A stretch of DNA of 64,000 nucleotides from Alginatibacterium sediminis (GTDB taxonomy: Bacteria > Pseudomonadota > Gammaproteobacteria > Enterobacterales > Celerinatantimonadaceae), in NCBI RefSeq assembly GCF_003610775.1, contig NZ_RAQO01000002.1, forward strand, positions 62,001 to 126,000, in the 5' to 3' direction. Within the stretch, counting starts at the first letter, position 1, and the number at the start of each line of letters is the position of its first letter. The position numbers and the translations under genes are program-made. The notes under the pieces were generated by a model. It saw nothing but the letters and a program-made list of their open reading frames with translations. It did not search any database and had not been told where the DNA came from. Positions 36,895-49,767 of the stretch are shown here, in pieces.

Positions 36895-38481
36895 ATGAAC
36901 AATCAAGTAATTATATTTGATACAACCTTGCGCGATGGCGAACAAGCCTTAGCTGCAAGCTTGACCGTAAAAGAAAAACTACAAATCGCATTCGCATTGG
37001 AGCGACTTGGCGTTGATGTCATGGAAGTTGGTTTTCCTATTTCTTCGCCCGGTGATTTTGAGTCGGTTCAAACCATTGCCAAGCATGTAAAAAACTCAAG
37101 AGTTTGCGCACTCTCTCGAGCGTTGAAAAAAGACATTGATGTCGCGGCGCAGGCACTCCAAGTGGCTGAAGCCTTCCGGATCCATACCTTTATATCCACG
37201 TCGACAGTCCACGTTGAAAGCAAGTTAAAGCGTAGCTTCGATGACGTTTTGGAGATGGCTGTCGGAGCGGTAAAACATGCCCGTAACCTAAGCGAGGATG
37301 TAGAGTTTTCTTGTGAAGATGCCGGGCGTACGCCAATCGATAACCTCTGCCGTATGGTTGAAGCGACAATAAAAGCTGGCGCGCGCACGATCAACATTCC
37401 TGATACCGTGGGTTACACCTACCCTACTGAGTTTGGTTCAATTATCCGCCAGTTGTATGAGCGGGTTCCAAATATTGACCAAGCGGTGATATCTGTGCAT
37501 TGCCACGATGATTTGGGCTTGTCGGTTGCCAATTCAATTGCAGCTGTTGAGCAAGGCGCTCGCCAAATTGAATGTACCCTTAACGGTATTGGTGAGCGCG
37601 CTGGTAATTGCTCTTTAGAAGAAGTTGCAATGATCTTACAAACACGCGGCCGAGACTTAGGTGGCGTATTCACAAATATTAAAGCCAACGAGATATCAAG
37701 AAGTAGTCAGTTGGTCAGCCACTTGTGCAATATGCCGGTACAGAGCAATAAAGCTATCGTCGGTGCAAATGCTTTTTCCCACTCCTCGGGTATCCACCAA
37801 GACGGAATGCTTAAAAATAAGAACACTTACGAAATCATGACACCAGAGAGTGTTGGTCTAAATAAAAACAGTCTTAATTTAACCTCTCGTTCCGGTCGCC
37901 ACGTGATAAAACACCGAATGCAGGAGCTTGGTTATGCCGAGCATGAATATAACTTGGACGAGCTATATGAAAGCTTTCTTCAGCTAGCGGATCGTAAAGG
38001 GCAAGTCTTCGATTATGACCTCGAAGCTTTAGTCTTTTTTAATAATCAGAACCAAGGCTTAGATCATTTCAAGCTGGAGTATCTAAGCGCGCAAAGTGGC
38101 TCCGATGTTTTATCCACAGCGACCGTAAAACTTGTCGTCGGAGACGAATCCTTTGTCGATGCTGCAACCGGGAATGGGCCTATCGATGCCGCCTATCGTT
38201 GTTTATCAAAACTCAGCGGTTATCAAATCGAAATTGATGATTACACCATCGAGGCCGCCGGTGGTGGCAGTACCGTAGCAAGTAAAGCGGATATCAAAGA
38301 CGCATTAGGCAAGGCCGATATCGTGGCAAGCTATCAAGGCCGTCGTTATCACGGCATGGGTTTAGCCACAGATATCGTCGAGGCATCAGCCAAAGCTTTT
38401 GTTCATGTCTTAAATCATATCTACCGCGCCCAGCGCGTTGCAGAAATAAAGCATGAACAACAAGACCAGCAGTCAGCGTAG
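36895..38481 (+). CDS. leuA: 2-isopropylmalate synthase
   Basis: A 528-residue enzyme with N-terminal HMGL-like TIM barrel ([17 protein letters not shown], catalytic/metal residues), metal-binding [20 protein letters not shown] near 203 and [14 protein letters not shown], then the C-terminal LeuA dimerisation domain for leucine feedback (about 390-515). It catalyses the first committed step of leucine synthesis. GAAGGGA lies about 8 bases before the ATG. No leuBCD follow and no Leu-rich leader peptide was found upstream, so it is not in the usual leuABCD operon. Confidence 0.97.
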   Translation: MNNQVIIFDTTLRDGEQALAASLTVKEKLQIAFALERLGVDVMEVGFPISSPGDFESVQTIAKHVKNSRVCALSRALKKDIDVAAQALQVAEAFRIHTFISTSTVHVESKLKRSFDDVLEMAVGAVKHARNLSEDVEFSCEDAGRTPIDNLCRMVEATIKAGARTINIPDTVGYTYPTEFGSIIRQLYERVPNIDQAVISVHCHDDLGLSVANSIAAVEQGARQIECTLNGIGERAGNCSLEEVAMILQTRGRDLGGVFTNIKANEISRSSQLVSHLCNMPVQSNKAIVGANAFSHSSGIHQDGMLKNKNTYEIMTPESVGLNKNSLNLTSRSGRHVIKHRMQELGYAEHEYNLDELYESFLQLADRKGQVFDYDLEALVFFNNQNQGLDHFKLEYLSAQSGSDVLSTATVKLVVGDESFVDAATGNGPIDAAYRCLSKLSGYQIEIDDYTIEAAGGGSTVASKADIKDALGKADIVASYQGRRYHGMGLATDIVEASAKAFVHVLNHIYRAQRVAEIKHEQQDQQSA

Positions 38482-39424
38482 GTACTTGTCTCTGCTAGCG
38501 AGTGTGTTATTGCCCCTCGCTAGCAGCCTTGTTGCTACAAGTACACAGGCACAGCAATTACGTTTTGTCCGCAGTACAACTGATTTCGAGATTGTTTGGA
38601 TTGATCAAGAGCAACAGCGACAATCAATTGCATTTGAGCTAGCAGGCTATCCAAAACAGTTAAGTCAATTCAGTGCCTACAAAACTGAAAACCTAAATAA
38701 CTTTTTGCTACGCGAACTGCGAAAATCCCCTGCGGCAGCTTCAAACCAACAGCAGCAAGTAACTCTTACTATTAAAAACAACCGCTTAAACTACAGTATT
38801 CAGGCAAAAGATAATCAAGAAGTCTCACAAATTTATAGCGAACTTCGGGCACTTGAAAACGATCTGTTCCAACAGTATTTGGATATCAACTACTGGAAAG
38901 TGGAGACCAGCGTTAGTGGTTCTGCCATCATTTTACCCGACTATCAACGCCTGATAAGCGATAGCTCGCCCTTTATGCAGAGTATTGGCACTGCCATTGT
39001 TGATAAGTTCCCTAAAACTCAGAATGGAGTTGTAACTCGCGATATTGTTGAGTTTGTGCTGAATTTTGTGCAGAACATACCCTATGAGCACTTGAGCCCT
39101 GTCCAACGCGGTGCTGGTTACTTGAGCCCAATCCAAACCTTACGTAACAATTTAGGTGATTGTGATAGCAAGAGCGCCTTGATGGCTAGCATTATGCGCT
39201 ATGTGTTCCCACGCTTAGGAATTCGCATGATTTATACCAAAGACCATGCTTTGCTCGCTTTCACGCTAGCGGCAGTTGGCGAGGATGAAACCATCAATGA
39301 AGATGGACGACAACTAGTGCTTGCTGAACCGACAGGTCCAGCGGCCTTAGACTTTGGGCAGTTGGCGGCAAGCACCCGCTCTCAAATTGAATCGGGCGCT
39401 TATGTGTCGATTAGCATTCCCTAA
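38453..39424 (+). CDS. Exported transglutaminase-like protein
   Basis: A 323-residue protein with a signal peptide ([24 protein letters not shown]). Its second half has the transglutaminase-like layout: [20 protein letters not shown] (catalytic Cys near 238), TKDHALLAF (His) and LAEPTGP (possible third residue). An N-terminal domain of about 150 residues is not recognised. It overlaps leuA by 29 bases in another frame, so translation may be coupled. Likely a periplasmic peptidase or cross-linking enzyme, but no substrate is indicated; nothing ties it to leucine synthesis. Confidence 0.72.
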   Translation: MNNKTSSQRRYLSLLASVLLPLASSLVATSTQAQQLRFVRSTTDFEIVWIDQEQQRQSIAFELAGYPKQLSQFSAYKTENLNNFLLRELRKSPAAASNQQQQVTLTIKNNRLNYSIQAKDNQEVSQIYSELRALENDLFQQYLDINYWKVETSVSGSAIILPDYQRLISDSSPFMQSIGTAIVDKFPKTQNGVVTRDIVEFVLNFVQNIPYEHLSPVQRGAGYLSPIQTLRNNLGDCDSKSALMASIMRYVFPRLGIRMIYTKDHALLAFTLAAVGEDETINEDGRQLVLAEPTGPAALDFGQLAASTRSQIESGAYVSISIP

Positions 39425-39426
39425 GC

Positions 39427-39711
39427 TTAATAAAGTTGAATAAATTCCAAAGCGATATTGTAATCGCGCTCTTGATCCACGCGAATCACACGAGCTTCGG
39501 CACGAAGAGGGCTTACCGGCCCTCCGGCCTCACCAAGTGAAACAGCAACGACATCGTCGACCAACACACCATTTTCGCTAGTTGAAATGCTCATTCCAGT
39601 GGCACTAAGATCTTTGCACTGACCTTGAATATTACCCGACAGTGTTTTTATAAAGACTGGCGCGTCGACCGCCATGCGCTGGAAAGCTCGCTTCTCTTCT
39701 TCTCTTAACAT
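39427..39711 (-). CDS. PilZ-domain protein, probable c-di-GMP receptor
   Basis: A 94-residue stand-alone PilZ domain. It has the N-terminal RAFQR motif (RxxxR type, in EEKRAFQRMAV) and DLSATGMSI, corresponding to the (D/N)xSxxG motif. These are the c-di-GMP-contacting residues. It ends 2 bases from the stop of the convergent transglutaminase-like gene. Nearest same-strand neighbour is the PhoH gene 20 bases upstream, so they may share an mRNA. Confidence 0.88.
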   Translation of the reverse strand: MLREEEKRAFQRMAVDAPVFIKTLSGNIQGQCKDLSATGMSISTSENGVLVDDVVAVSLGEAGGPVSPLRAEARVIRVDQERDYNIALEFIQLY

Positions 39712-39731
39712 AGTTTCACTTAGTCCTTAAA

Positions 39732-41102
39732 CTATAAGTTGGCCTCAGCAAAAGAGGCCAATCGACTTCGGACGACCCCGTTTAGATAAACATTAGCACT
39801 GCCATCAAAATCCTTAAACCTTTCTACGATATATGTGAGGCCTGACGTGACAGCGGTTAGATAATTACTATCTATTTGACTTAAATTTCCACAACAAACT
39901 AGTTTAGTACCCTCGCCACAGCGAGTGATGATGGTTTTAAGTTGACTCGAAGTTAAGTTCTGGCATTCGTCCAAAAAGACTAAGGAATGCTGAATCGATC
40001 GTCCACGCATAAAGTTTACCGATTTAAACTGGATGTTAGCTTTTTCCATGATGTAAGCCATTGAGCTTTGCATACTTTCGTCATGTTTATGCAGCACCTC
40101 TAAGGTATCGGTAATTGCAGCTAACCAAGGCGCCATTTTTTCTTCTTCTGTGCCCGGAAGAAAGCCAATTGATTCTGCGATCTCAGGGGTATTACGTGTC
40201 ACAATAATTTTGTCATAAATGCCTTTCTCAACGACCATTTCTAAAGCTGCGGCCATCGCTAATAGGGTTTTACCACTACCCGCCGGCCCGTTGAGAATCA
40301 CTAAATCTATATTGGGATCTAGGAGAGCGTCAAAAGCCATGCCTTGATAGATATTTTTAGGCCGCACCCCCCAAGCATGACGAGACATCAGTTTCTCGTA
40401 GCCAAGGTCTAGTATTTGTAGCTCTTTTTCATTGTGAGCCACAACCCGTGCAGCAAAGCTCTGCGTATCATCAACGATGTATTGGTTGATATGAGCAGAC
40501 TCAATAATGCCGTTAGGGATTGTATGCAAGGTTTCACGCCCTTGAGTTTCACTTTTACAGTCTTTGACACGTCCCCAAAAACTGCCTTCAAGCTCATAAA
40601 AGCCCTTTGCCAACAAACTAATATCATCAATAAGCTGGTCAGTTCTATAGTCTTCCACATGCTGCATACCAGCGCCTTTGGCTTTAAGGCGCATATTTAT
40701 ATCTTTGGTAACCAGAGCAACTTTACGCTGTGGATTGAGTGCCTGTAGGTGCAGGGCACCATTGATGATCCGATTATCTGGTTCATCGCTGCTAAAGCTT
40801 TGATTAGCTTTTGCTAGTTCTTGCTCCGTTTGTATGGAGATCCGTCCGCTAGCGCCTTCTTGCCCATTACGCCGCAACGCAACGCCTTTAATGATTTGTT
40901 CCGGGCTTGCATCTTTAAATACGTCTTCTAGTGATCTTATCGCCACGCGGGCATCACGGGCTACGTCTTTCTGGCGGTCTTTAATACGGTCGAGCTCTTC
41001 GAGTACCGTCATTGGAATAACGACGTCGTGTTCTTGAAAGGAATAAATGGCGAGAGGTTCGTGTAGTAGTACATTGGTATCGAGAATAAACAGCGTAGAC
41101 AT
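39732..41102 (-). CDS. PIN-PhoH family protein (YlaK-type)
   Basis: A 456-residue fusion of an N-terminal PIN nuclease domain (FILDTNVLLHEPLAIYSF; later ALVTKDINMRLKA) with a C-terminal PhoH ATPase/helicase domain (Walker A NGPAGSGKTLLAMAAALE near 265; Walker B LVFLDECQNLT). Such PhoH2-like proteins are RNA helicase-nucleases in other bacteria; a role in mRNA turnover is inferred. ATG 41102 is chosen; a TTG eight codons upstream is in frame but poorly supported. Confidence 0.9.
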   Translation of the reverse strand: MSTLFILDTNVLLHEPLAIYSFQEHDVVIPMTVLEELDRIKDRQKDVARDARVAIRSLEDVFKDASPEQIIKGVALRRNGQEGASGRISIQTEQELAKANQSFSSDEPDNRIINGALHLQALNPQRKVALVTKDINMRLKAKGAGMQHVEDYRTDQLIDDISLLAKGFYELEGSFWGRVKDCKSETQGRETLHTIPNGIIESAHINQYIVDDTQSFAARVVAHNEKELQILDLGYEKLMSRHAWGVRPKNIYQGMAFDALLDPNIDLVILNGPAGSGKTLLAMAAALEMVVEKGIYDKIIVTRNTPEIAESIGFLPGTEEEKMAPWLAAITDTLEVLHKHDESMQSSMAYIMEKANIQFKSVNFMRGRSIQHSLVFLDECQNLTSSQLKTIITRCGEGTKLVCCGNLSQIDSNYLTAVTSGLTYIVERFKDFDGSANVYLNGVVRSRLASFAEANL

Positions 41103-41163
41103 TGATGTTTCCAAAGTGGCCTCCAAGCCAGTGGCATTTCAACGTTTGCTATTTCACTAGACC

Positions 41164-41213
41164 AAAAAAAAAGGGCCGCGTCAATTCGATATTACATCGA
41201 AGTGACCCGACCC
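41164..41213 (-). terminator. Rho-independent terminator of the rpoBC operon
   Basis: Minus strand GGGTCGGGTCACTTCGAT, a 5-base loop and the mostly complementary 3' arm ending GCGGCCC form a long stem of about 17 bp with one mismatch, followed by nine T residues. It lies 17 bases after the rpoC stop. Confidence 0.92.
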
Positions 41214-41230
41214 TCTTAGATAGACCTAGT

Positions 41231-44200
41231 TTATTCGGACTGTGAGTCCGCTGCGTTTAGCAACGCAGCTAGGTTATCACTTGCTTCTTCTGCAGAGACG
41301 ACAACTGGTGGCGCTTCCTTGGCAGCACGACGTGCTTCATGGTATGCGTAACCAGTACCAGCAGGAATCAAGCGACCTACTGTTACGTTCTCTTTAAGAC
41401 CGCGCAATTCATCTTGTTTACCAGAAACCGCTGCTTCCGTTAGGACACGTGTGGTTTCTTGGAACGATGCTGCAGAAATAAAGCTTTCTGTAGACAAAGA
41501 TGCTTTGGTAATACCGAGTAACTCGTGACGGAACACAGCAGGGCGTTTACCCTCTGCAATCAATACACGGTTGGCGATATTAACGCGGGCAACTTCAGCT
41601 TGTTCACCAAGTAAGAAGTCAGAATCACCAGCATCAAGGATCAAACCTTTACGCAACATCTGACGGACAACTGTCTCGATGTGCTTATCATTGATTTTTA
41701 CACCTTGTAGGCGGTATACATCTTGAACTTCATTGACGATGTAGTTAGTCAAATCACTCACACCGCGCAAACGCAAGATGTCATGTGGAGACTCTGCACC
41801 ATCAGCAATAACTTCACCTTTTTGGACTTTTTCACCCTCAAAGATGTTCAAGTTACGCCACTTAGGAATCATTTCTTCGTGTACATCACCTTCTGGTGGA
41901 GTGATCAGTAGGCGAACCTTACCTTTCGTCTCTTTACCAAAGCTTACTGTACCCGAGATTTCAGCCAAGATAGCTGCTTCTTTCGGTTGACGAGCTTCAA
42001 ACAAGTCAGCAACGCGTGGTAGACCACCGGTAATATCTTTAGTACCGCCAGACTCTTGAGGAATACGAGCAACCGCATCACCAACGCCAACAACTGCGTC
42101 TTCGGCTAAGTTAACAATTGCCTTACCAGGCAAAGGATAACTAGCGACAAGGTCAGTACCCGGGATAAGGATGTCATTGCCATCCGCATCAACAAGTTTA
42201 ACTGTCGGGCGCATTTCTTTACCCGCACTTGTACGCTCACCTGCATCAAGAATAACGGTGCTAGATAGACCTGTTAGCTCATCTGTTTGACGCGTTACTG
42301 TAACACCGTCAATCATGTCAACAAACTTCAAGCGACCTTCCACCTCGGTAATAATAGGGTGGGTGTGTGGGTCGAAGTTAGCAACGATTGCACCAGCGTT
42401 AACTGCATCGCCGTCTTTAACCTCAAGAATACTACCGTAAGGAAGTTTATGAGATTCTTTGGTGCGACCTAACTCGTCAATAACTGTTAGCTCTGTTGAA
42501 CGTGAAGTAACAACAAGTTTATCTTCTGAGTTCGTTACCGCTTTAGCATTATGTAACTTGATAGAACCACTGTTCTTAACAGTTGCACTGCTTTCAGCTA
42601 CTGCACGTGATGCTGCACCACCAATGTGGAAGGTACGCATCGTAAGCTGTGTACCAGGTTCACCGATAGATTGTGCTGCCACAACCCCAACCGCTTCACC
42701 TTTAGCAACCATATGGCCACGAGCCAAGTCACGTCCGTAACAGTGGGCACAAACCCCAAAGTCATTTTCACAACTGATAACAGAACGAACCAATATCGTG
42801 TCAACTGAATGCTCTTCAATCAAATCACAAAGTTTTTCGTCGATTAGCGTATTACGAGTAAGCAGTACTTCTTCAGTACCAGGCTTAAGCACGTCTTCTG
42901 CAATAACACGACCAAGAACACGCTCACGTAGCGGTTCAACAACATCACCACCTTCAATATGAGGCGTCATGATTACACCATTCAAGGTGCCACAGTCGTT
43001 TTCGTTAACAACTAAATCCTGAGCAACATCAACCAAACGACGAGTCAAATAACCCGAGTTTGCTGTTTTAAGTGCGGTATCGGCTAGACCTTTACGTGCA
43101 CCGTGCGTTGAGATGAAGTATTGACCAACGTTTAGACCTTCACGGAAGTTAGCAATAATTGGTGTTTCAATGATTGAGCCATCAGGCTTAGCCATCAAAC
43201 CACGCATACCTGCTAGCTGACGAATCTGAGCAGCACTACCACGAGCACCCGAATCGGCCATCATGTAGATACTGTTAAAAGAGTCTTGCTCTTCTTGTTC
43301 GCCATCACGATTAGTTACAACTTCTTTTTTCAAGTTGTCCATCATCGCTTTCGCTAGTTGGTCATTCGCTGACGACCAGATATCGATAACTTTGTTGTAT
43401 CGCTCACCAGCGGTAACTAGACCGGCAAAGAATTGGTCTTGAATTTCTTTAACTTCTTCAGACGCATTGCCAACAATGTCTTTCTTCGCTTCAGGAATAA
43501 CCATGTCGTTAATACCGACAGATACGCCAGAAAGAGTCGCAAAGTGGAAACCGGTATACATCAATTGGTCAGCAAAGATAACCGACGCTTTAAGACCCAA
43601 TTTACGATAGCAAGTGTTCAACAAATTCGAGATTTGTTTTTTGCCCATCGGTTGGTTCACGATATCGTAAGGCAATCCTTCAGGAACAACCAATGACAGA
43701 ATTGCACGACCAATCGTAGTATCTTTAAGTTCAGTACGCTCTTTGCGAGTGCCGTCTTCAGCAAACTCTACTTCAGTAATACGTACTTTCACACGAGCGT
43801 GTAGGCTTGCATGATGAGCGCGGAATACCTTTTCAGCTTCTTTAGGACTAGCAAGGTACATGCCCTCGCCTTTCGCATTGATTGCTTCTCGAGTCATGTA
43901 GTAAAGACCCAAGACAACATCTTGCGAAGGAACGATAATTGGCTCACCGTTAGCTGGCGACAAGATGTTGTTGGTAGACATCATCAAGGTGCGAGCTTCA
44001 AGTTGCGCTTCAATTGTCAAAGGAATGTGGACGGCCATTTGGTCGCCATCAAAGTCGGCGTTATAAGCCGCACAAACCAATGGGTGCAATTGAATTGCTT
44101 TACCTTCAATAAGGACAGGTTCAAAGGCCTGGATACCCAAACGGTGCAAAGTAGGTGCACGGTTTAATAGTACTGGGTGTTCGCGGATAACTTCTTCAAG

Positions 44201-45433
44201 AATATCCCAAACTTCGCCACCTTCACGCTCAACCATTTTCTTAGCAGCTTTGATCGTCGTCGCAAGACCACGTAATTCAAGTTTGCCGTAGATAAACGGT
44301 TTGAATAGCTCTAGTGCCATCTTCTTAGGAAGACCACACTGATGTAAGCGCAGTGTTGGACCAACGGTAATTACAGAACGGCCAGAATAGTCAACACGCT
44401 TACCTAGAAGGTTTTGACGGAAACGACCTTGCTTACCTTTGATCATGTCTGCTAAAGATTTTAGCGGACGTTTGTTTGAACCAGTAATTGCACGGCCACG
44501 ACGTCCGTTATCAAGTAGCGCATCAACCGCTTCTTGTAACATACGTTTTTCGTTGCGAACAATAATGTCTGGTGCCGCGAGGTCTAATAGACGCTTCAAA
44601 CGGTTGTTACGGTTAATCACACGACGGTACAAATCGTTAAGATCTGAAGTCGCGAAACGGCCGCCATCCAAAGGTACCAAAGGACGTAGATCTGGTGGAA
44701 GAACTGGTAATACAGTTAAGATCATCCACTCTGGCTTGTTGCCAGAATCGCGGAATGCTTCCATCAATTTTAGACGCTTGGTAACTTTCTTACGTTTTGT
44801 TTCTGAATTGGTCGTCGCTAGCTCTTCGCGCATTTCTTCGACTTCGTGGTCGATGTCCTGCTCTTTTAGCAAGGCTAGAATTGCTTCTGCGCCCATTTTA
44901 GCTTCGAACTCATCGCCGTACTCTTCGAGTGCGTCTAGATAAGTTTCTTCAGTTAGCATTTGTCCGCGCTCAAGACTAGTCATACCAGGCTCGATAACAA
45001 CAAATGATTCAAAATAAAGTACGCGTTCTATATCACGCAAAGTCATGTCTAGCATCAAACCGATGCGAGATGGCAACGACTTCAAAAACCAGATATGAGC
45101 AACCGGAGATGCTAGCTCGATATGACCCATACGGTCACGACGAACTTTAGATTGTGTAACTTCTACGCCACACTTCTCACAAATTACACCACGGTGCTTC
45201 AGGCGCTTGTACTTTCCGCACAAACACTCGTAATCTTTAACCGGACCAAAGATACGCGCACAGAACAAGCCATCACGCTCAGGCTTAAAGGTACGGTAGT
45301 TAATGGTTTCTGGTTTTTTAACTTCACCAAACGACCATGAACGAATCATATCTGGTGACGCTAGACCGATTTTGATACCTTCAAAATCTTCGGTCTTACC
45401 TTGTTGCTTTAGAAACTTTAATAAGTCTTTCAC
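41231..45433 (-). CDS. rpoC: RNA polymerase beta-prime subunit
   Basis: A 1400-residue beta' subunit (E. coli 1407). It has the N-terminal zinc site ([20 protein letters not shown], about 70-90), the catalytic [12 protein letters not shown], the second zinc cluster ([13 protein letters not shown]-type) near 815-900 and the bridge-helix/trigger-loop region. It starts with GTG, preceded by GGAGAG. It follows rpoB by 83 bases and forms the core enzyme with it. Confidence 0.99.
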   Translation of the reverse strand: MKDLLKFLKQQGKTEDFEGIKIGLASPDMIRSWSFGEVKKPETINYRTFKPERDGLFCARIFGPVKDYECLCGKYKRLKHRGVICEKCGVEVTQSKVRRDRMGHIELASPVAHIWFLKSLPSRIGLMLDMTLRDIERVLYFESFVVIEPGMTSLERGQMLTEETYLDALEEYGDEFEAKMGAEAILALLKEQDIDHEVEEMREELATTNSETKRKKVTKRLKLMEAFRDSGNKPEWMILTVLPVLPPDLRPLVPLDGGRFATSDLNDLYRRVINRNNRLKRLLDLAAPDIIVRNEKRMLQEAVDALLDNGRRGRAITGSNKRPLKSLADMIKGKQGRFRQNLLGKRVDYSGRSVITVGPTLRLHQCGLPKKMALELFKPFIYGKLELRGLATTIKAAKKMVEREGGEVWDILEEVIREHPVLLNRAPTLHRLGIQAFEPVLIEGKAIQLHPLVCAAYNADFDGDQMAVHIPLTIEAQLEARTLMMSTNNILSPANGEPIIVPSQDVVLGLYYMTREAINAKGEGMYLASPKEAEKVFRAHHASLHARVKVRITEVEFAEDGTRKERTELKDTTIGRAILSLVVPEGLPYDIVNQPMGKKQISNLLNTCYRKLGLKASVIFADQLMYTGFHFATLSGVSVGINDMVIPEAKKDIVGNASEEVKEIQDQFFAGLVTAGERYNKVIDIWSSANDQLAKAMMDNLKKEVVTNRDGEQEEQDSFNSIYMMADSGARGSAAQIRQLAGMRGLMAKPDGSIIETPIIANFREGLNVGQYFISTHGARKGLADTALKTANSGYLTRRLVDVAQDLVVNENDCGTLNGVIMTPHIEGGDVVEPLRERVLGRVIAEDVLKPGTEEVLLTRNTLIDEKLCDLIEEHSVDTILVRSVISCENDFGVCAHCYGRDLARGHMVAKGEAVGVVAAQSIGEPGTQLTMRTFHIGGAASRAVAESSATVKNSGSIKLHNAKAVTNSEDKLVVTSRSTELTVIDELGRTKESHKLPYGSILEVKDGDAVNAGAIVANFDPHTHPIITEVEGRLKFVDMIDGVTVTRQTDELTGLSSTVILDAGERTSAGKEMRPTVKLVDADGNDILIPGTDLVASYPLPGKAIVNLAEDAVVGVGDAVARIPQESGGTKDITGGLPRVADLFEARQPKEAAILAEISGTVSFGKETKGKVRLLITPPEGDVHEEMIPKWRNLNIFEGEKVQKGEVIADGAESPHDILRLRGVSDLTNYIVNEVQDVYRLQGVKINDKHIETVVRQMLRKGLILDAGDSDFLLGEQAEVARVNIANRVLIAEGKRPAVFRHELLGITKASLSTESFISAASFQETTRVLTEAAVSGKQDELRGLKENVTVGRLIPAGTGYAYHEARRAAKEAPPVVVSAEEASDNLAALLNAADSQSE

Positions 45434-45516
45434 GTTTCTCTCCAGTGTGGAGTTAAAACTGGGGTATCTCGATTAAGCTGAGATACCCGCCATGCTTTAT
45501 GCAGGTTAGCCCTGTC

Positions 45517-48500
45517 TTACAGCTCGTCCAGTTCCATGTTGATACCCAAAGAACGAATTTCTTTAAGTAGAACATTGAATGATTCTGGCATGCCTGGCTC
45601 CATCTGATGATTGCCGTCAACGATGTTTTTATACATCTTAGTACGACCGTTAACATCATCTGACTTAACCGTAAGCATTTCTTGAAGCGTATAAGCGGCA
45701 CCGTATGCTTCGAGTGCCCATACTTCCATCTCACCGAAGCGCTGGCCACCAAACTGAGCTTTACCACCAAGTGGTTGCTGAGTAACGAGGCTGTAAGAGC
45801 CGGTTGAACGTGCATGCATTTTATCATCGACCAAGTGGTTCAATTTAAGCATGTACATGTAACCAACTGTTACCGGACGCTCGAAAGCATCACCTGTACG
45901 ACCATCATAAAGTGTGATCTGTCCAGATTCTGGCAAGCCCGCTAGTGTTAGCAATTCTTTGATTTCAGCTTCTGCTGCACCATCAAATGCTGGTGTTGCC
46001 ATTGGCACACCGCCACTAAGGTTTTTAGCCAAAGTCATGACTTCTTCATCGGTAAATTCTTCGAGATTAACAACTTGGCAAACGTCTTTACCTACATTGT
46101 AAACTTTCTGAATAAACTCACGAAGTTCAGCCAATTGCGTCACACGTTCCGCTTTAACCATGGCTTCGATTTTCTCACCAACACCTTTAGCCGCTAGGCC
46201 TAAGTGGGTTTCGAGAACCTGACCAATGTTCATACGCGATGGTACACCCAATGGGTTAAGGCAAATATCTACCGGACGACCAGTGTCATCGTATGGCATA
46301 TCTTCGCGAGGAACGATAGTCGAGATAACACCTTTGTTACCATGACGACCGGCCATCTTATCACCCGGTTGAATGCGACGCTTAACAGCAAGGTAGACTT
46401 TAACAATCTTAAGTACACCAGGTGCTAAATCGTCACCTTGTGTGATCTTACGACGCTTAATGTCAAACTGCTTATCAAAGTCAGCTTTAAGTTCAAGGTG
46501 TTGCTCAGCAATTTGCTCAAGTTGTGTTTGAGCAGCTTCGTCTTCAACCGTGATACTTAACCATTCTGAACGTGGCAATCTATCGATTTCTGCCGCATCT
46601 TTGCCAGCTGCAATCAATACTGAGCGAGCACGCTCAAGGATGCCATTAACCAAGATCTCATGCTTCTCGGTTAAATCTTTTTTAGCTTCTGCAAGGTGCA
46701 TGTTTTCAACTTCAACCGCACGCTTGTCTTTCTCCACACCATCACGGGTGAAGACTTGAACATCGATAACTGTACCAAATACAGAGTTAGGAACTCGCAA
46801 TGAGGTATCTTTTACGTCCGATGCTTTTTCGCCGAAGATAGCACGCAATAGCTTCTCTTCTGGCGTTAGCTGTGTTTCACCCTTAGGTGTCACTTTACCA
46901 ACTAGAATGTCACCTGGTTTAACTTCAGCGCCAACATAAACAATACCTGACTCATCAAGTTTGCTTAGAGCCGACTCACCAACATTTGGAATGTCAGCTG
47001 ATATTTCTTCGCTACCTAACTTCGTATCACGAGCAATACAACTAAGCTCTTGAATATGAATGGTAGTAAAGCGGTCTTCTTTCGCGACGTTTTCTGAAAT
47101 CGCAATTGAATCTTCAAAGTTAAAACCGTTCCAAGGCATGAATGCAATGCGCATGTTTTGGCCTAGCGCCAATTCACCAAGGTCTGTTGAAGGACCATCT
47201 GCAAGTACATCGCCTTTAGCAACAAGTTCACCAGCTGCAACAACTGGACGTTGGTTGATACATGTATTTTGGTTTGAACGGGTGTATTTGGTTAAGTTGT
47301 AGATATCAATACCGGCTTCGCCAGCAGTGAGCTCTTCTTCGTTAACTTTAACTACAATTCGGCTAGCATCGGCATATTCAACAACACCGCCACGACCAGA
47401 AACTACAGTTACACCTGAATCAACAGCAACAGCACGTTCAATACCTGTACCTACTAGCGGCTTATCAGCACGCAGAGTTGGAACAGCTTGACGTTGCATG
47501 TTAGAACCCATCAAGGCACGGTTAGCATCATCGTGTTCAAGGAATGGAATCAATGAAGCAGCAACCGAAATAATCTGTTGCGGACTTACATCCATATACT
47601 GAACATCTTCTGCTTTCATAAAGGTTGATTCACCCTTATGACGAACCGGTACAAGTTCTTCTGAGCTTAGTTTACCGTCTGCATTGGTCTCAGCATTTGC
47701 TTGCGCAATAACAAAAGTACCTTCTTGAATTGCTGACAAGTATTCAACTTCATCAGTAATATCGCCGTCGATTACTTTACGGTATGCCGTTTCTAGGAAA
47801 CCATATTCGTTAGTACGTGCGTAAACAGCCAAAGAGTTAATCAAACCAATGTTTGGTCCCTCTGGTGTTTCAATCGGACACAAACGACCATAGTGCGTTG
47901 GGTGTACGTCACGAACTTCAAAGCCAGCACGCTCACGAGTCAAACCACCTGGACCTAATGCTGAAATACGACGCTTGTGCGTGACTTCAGATAGCGGGTT
48001 GTTCTGATCCATAAATTGCGACAATTGCGAAGATCCGAAGAACTCTTTAACTGCTGCTGAAATTGGTTTTGCATTGATCAGATCTTGTGGCATAAGGCCA
48101 TCTAGATCGCCCAAGCTTAGGCGCTCTTTAACAGCACGCTCAACTCGAACAAGTCCAACACGGAATTGGTTTTCAGCCATTTCACCAACACTACGAATAC
48201 GACGGTTACCCAAGTGGTCAATATCGTCCACTTCACCACGGCCATTTCGAATGTCGATTAATGTTTGCATCACTTTAATGATGTCTTCTTTCTCAAGCAC
48301 ACCAATGTTGTCTTCGCTTTCACGACCAACACGGCTATTGAACTTCATACGACCTACAGTTGATAAGTCATAGCGTTCGCCATTAAAGAATAAGTTTTGG
48401 AACAAACCTTCTGCTGCATCTTTCGTAGGTGGCTCACCTGGGCGCATCATACGATAGATTTCAACCAAAGCTTCCAAACGGTTTGTACTAGAATCAACAC

Positions 48501-49554
48501 GTAATGTGTCAGATATAAACGAACCATTATCCAGTTCATTAGTATAAATCGTTTTAAGCGACTTAAAGCCAGCTTGTGAAAGTTCAGCGACAAGCTCTAG
48601 GTTCAGCTCTGTATTAGCTGCTGCAACAACTTCACCCGTAGTTTCATTGATGTAGTCATCAGCTAGAGTTTTACCCACTAGGTACTCTACTGGAACTTCA
48701 ATCTCAGTAATGCCGGCTTTTTCAAGCTGACGTACGTGGCGTGCTGTTACACGACGGCCGGCTTCAATAACCACTTCACCGTCGAGTTTAAAATCAAATG
48801 AAATCGTATCACCGCGTAAACGCTGTGGTACCAATGCCATTTTGATGGAATTCTTTTCTATTGAGAAAGTTGTGCTCTCAAAGAAAGTTTCCAGAATTTC
48901 AGGTGTCGTCATCTCAAGAGCACGCAAGATAATACTTGCCGGCAACTTACGACGGCGATCTATTCGTACAAACAGATTGTCTTTTGGATCAAACTCGAAA
49001 TCGAGCCATGAACCACGGTAAGGAATAACGCGAGCGTTATACAACACTTTACCTGAGCTATGTGTTTTACCACGATCGTGATCGAAGAATACACCTGGAC
49101 TACGGTGCAACTGAGAAACGATTACACGCTCTGTACCATTAATTACAAAGGTACCGTTGTCGGTCATGAGTGGCATTTCACCCATGTACACTTCTTGCTC
49201 TTTGATGTCTTTAACCGTGCCTGCCGGAGCTTCACGATCATAAATCACCAAACGAAGCTTAACTCGCAATGGAGCAGAGTAGGTGACACCACGAATTTGA
49301 CATTCTTTCACGTCAAATACGGGATCCCCCAGGCGATAGCTCACATATTGCAGTTCCGAATAGCCTGAATAGCTGGCAATAGGGAATACACTGCGAAATG
49401 CAGCCTCCAAACCGTACTCTCCCTCTGGATCCGCTTCGATAAACTTCTCGAAAGAATCCAACTGGATCGAAAGTAGGTAAGGGGTATCCACCACTTGAGG
49501 ACGTTTTCCAAAGTCCTTACGAATGCGTTTTTTCTCTGTATAAGAGTAAACCAT
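45517..49554 (-). CDS. rpoB: RNA polymerase beta subunit
   Basis: A 1345-residue beta subunit (E. coli 1342) beginning [19 protein letters not shown]. It contains the rifampicin region ([30 protein letters not shown]) with wild-type residues and [15 protein letters not shown] near the active centre. ATG 49554 is used; the upstream in-frame TTG at 49566 is a poor start, and GAGG sits 6 bases before the ATG. It is preceded by the rplL-rpoB attenuator region. Confidence 0.99.
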   Translation of the reverse strand: MVYSYTEKKRIRKDFGKRPQVVDTPYLLSIQLDSFEKFIEADPEGEYGLEAAFRSVFPIASYSGYSELQYVSYRLGDPVFDVKECQIRGVTYSAPLRVKLRLVIYDREAPAGTVKDIKEQEVYMGEMPLMTDNGTFVINGTERVIVSQLHRSPGVFFDHDRGKTHSSGKVLYNARVIPYRGSWLDFEFDPKDNLFVRIDRRRKLPASIILRALEMTTPEILETFFESTTFSIEKNSIKMALVPQRLRGDTISFDFKLDGEVVIEAGRRVTARHVRQLEKAGITEIEVPVEYLVGKTLADDYINETTGEVVAAANTELNLELVAELSQAGFKSLKTIYTNELDNGSFISDTLRVDSSTNRLEALVEIYRMMRPGEPPTKDAAEGLFQNLFFNGERYDLSTVGRMKFNSRVGRESEDNIGVLEKEDIIKVMQTLIDIRNGRGEVDDIDHLGNRRIRSVGEMAENQFRVGLVRVERAVKERLSLGDLDGLMPQDLINAKPISAAVKEFFGSSQLSQFMDQNNPLSEVTHKRRISALGPGGLTRERAGFEVRDVHPTHYGRLCPIETPEGPNIGLINSLAVYARTNEYGFLETAYRKVIDGDITDEVEYLSAIQEGTFVIAQANAETNADGKLSSEELVPVRHKGESTFMKAEDVQYMDVSPQQIISVAASLIPFLEHDDANRALMGSNMQRQAVPTLRADKPLVGTGIERAVAVDSGVTVVSGRGGVVEYADASRIVVKVNEEELTAGEAGIDIYNLTKYTRSNQNTCINQRPVVAAGELVAKGDVLADGPSTDLGELALGQNMRIAFMPWNGFNFEDSIAISENVAKEDRFTTIHIQELSCIARDTKLGSEEISADIPNVGESALSKLDESGIVYVGAEVKPGDILVGKVTPKGETQLTPEEKLLRAIFGEKASDVKDTSLRVPNSVFGTVIDVQVFTRDGVEKDKRAVEVENMHLAEAKKDLTEKHEILVNGILERARSVLIAAGKDAAEIDRLPRSEWLSITVEDEAAQTQLEQIAEQHLELKADFDKQFDIKRRKITQGDDLAPGVLKIVKVYLAVKRRIQPGDKMAGRHGNKGVISTIVPREDMPYDDTGRPVDICLNPLGVPSRMNIGQVLETHLGLAAKGVGEKIEAMVKAERVTQLAELREFIQKVYNVGKDVCQVVNLEEFTDEEVMTLAKNLSGGVPMATPAFDGAAEAEIKELLTLAGLPESGQITLYDGRTGDAFERPVTVGYMYMLKLNHLVDDKMHARSTGSYSLVTQQPLGGKAQFGGQRFGEMEVWALEAYGAAYTLQEMLTVKSDDVNGRTKMYKNIVDGNHQMEPGMPESFNVLLKEIRSLGINMELDEL

Positions 49555-49658
49555 ATGGTTCCTCAACTCGCTGATAAGTGACCCACTCTGTCCGCTAAAT
49601 CTGGGACAGCTCTAACACCCGTTTACTTTTTGATATCCTAGGGCTACCTAGGCATGCT

Positions 49659-49692
49659 GACCTTGTCTGAAACGGAGAAAAAGACAGAGGTC
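49659..49692 (-). promoter_or_regulatory. Stem-loop in the rplL-rpoB spacer, candidate RNase III site
   Basis: GACCTCTGTCT and AGACAAGGTC pair with one bulged base on minus, a stem of 10 bp, located between the attenuator and rpoB. E. coli has an RNase III cleavage site in the same spacer. A further CTGTCC/GGACAG hairpin lies closer to rpoB. Processing is inferred. Confidence 0.45.
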
Positions 49693-49700
49693 TACAGCGC

Positions 49701-49731
49701 AAAAAGGCCGGTGACTAAAAAGTCACCAGCC
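49701..49731 (-). terminator. rplL-rpoB attenuator
   Basis: Minus strand GGCTGGTGAC-TTTTTA-GTCACCGGCC, a 10-bp stem with one G-U pair, followed by TTTTTG. It sits 37 bases after the rplL stop. In E. coli partial termination here lowers rpoBC relative to the ribosomal proteins; the location and form are equivalent. Confidence 0.88.
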
Positions 49732-49767
49732 GATGCCTATACAGGCAGCAATCTATACAAGTATAGA

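Noticed and set aside
44439-44942. 167-residue plus-strand ORF opposite rpoC
   Set aside because: Arg/Ser-rich mirror of highly conserved rpoC sequence; no ribosome binding site.
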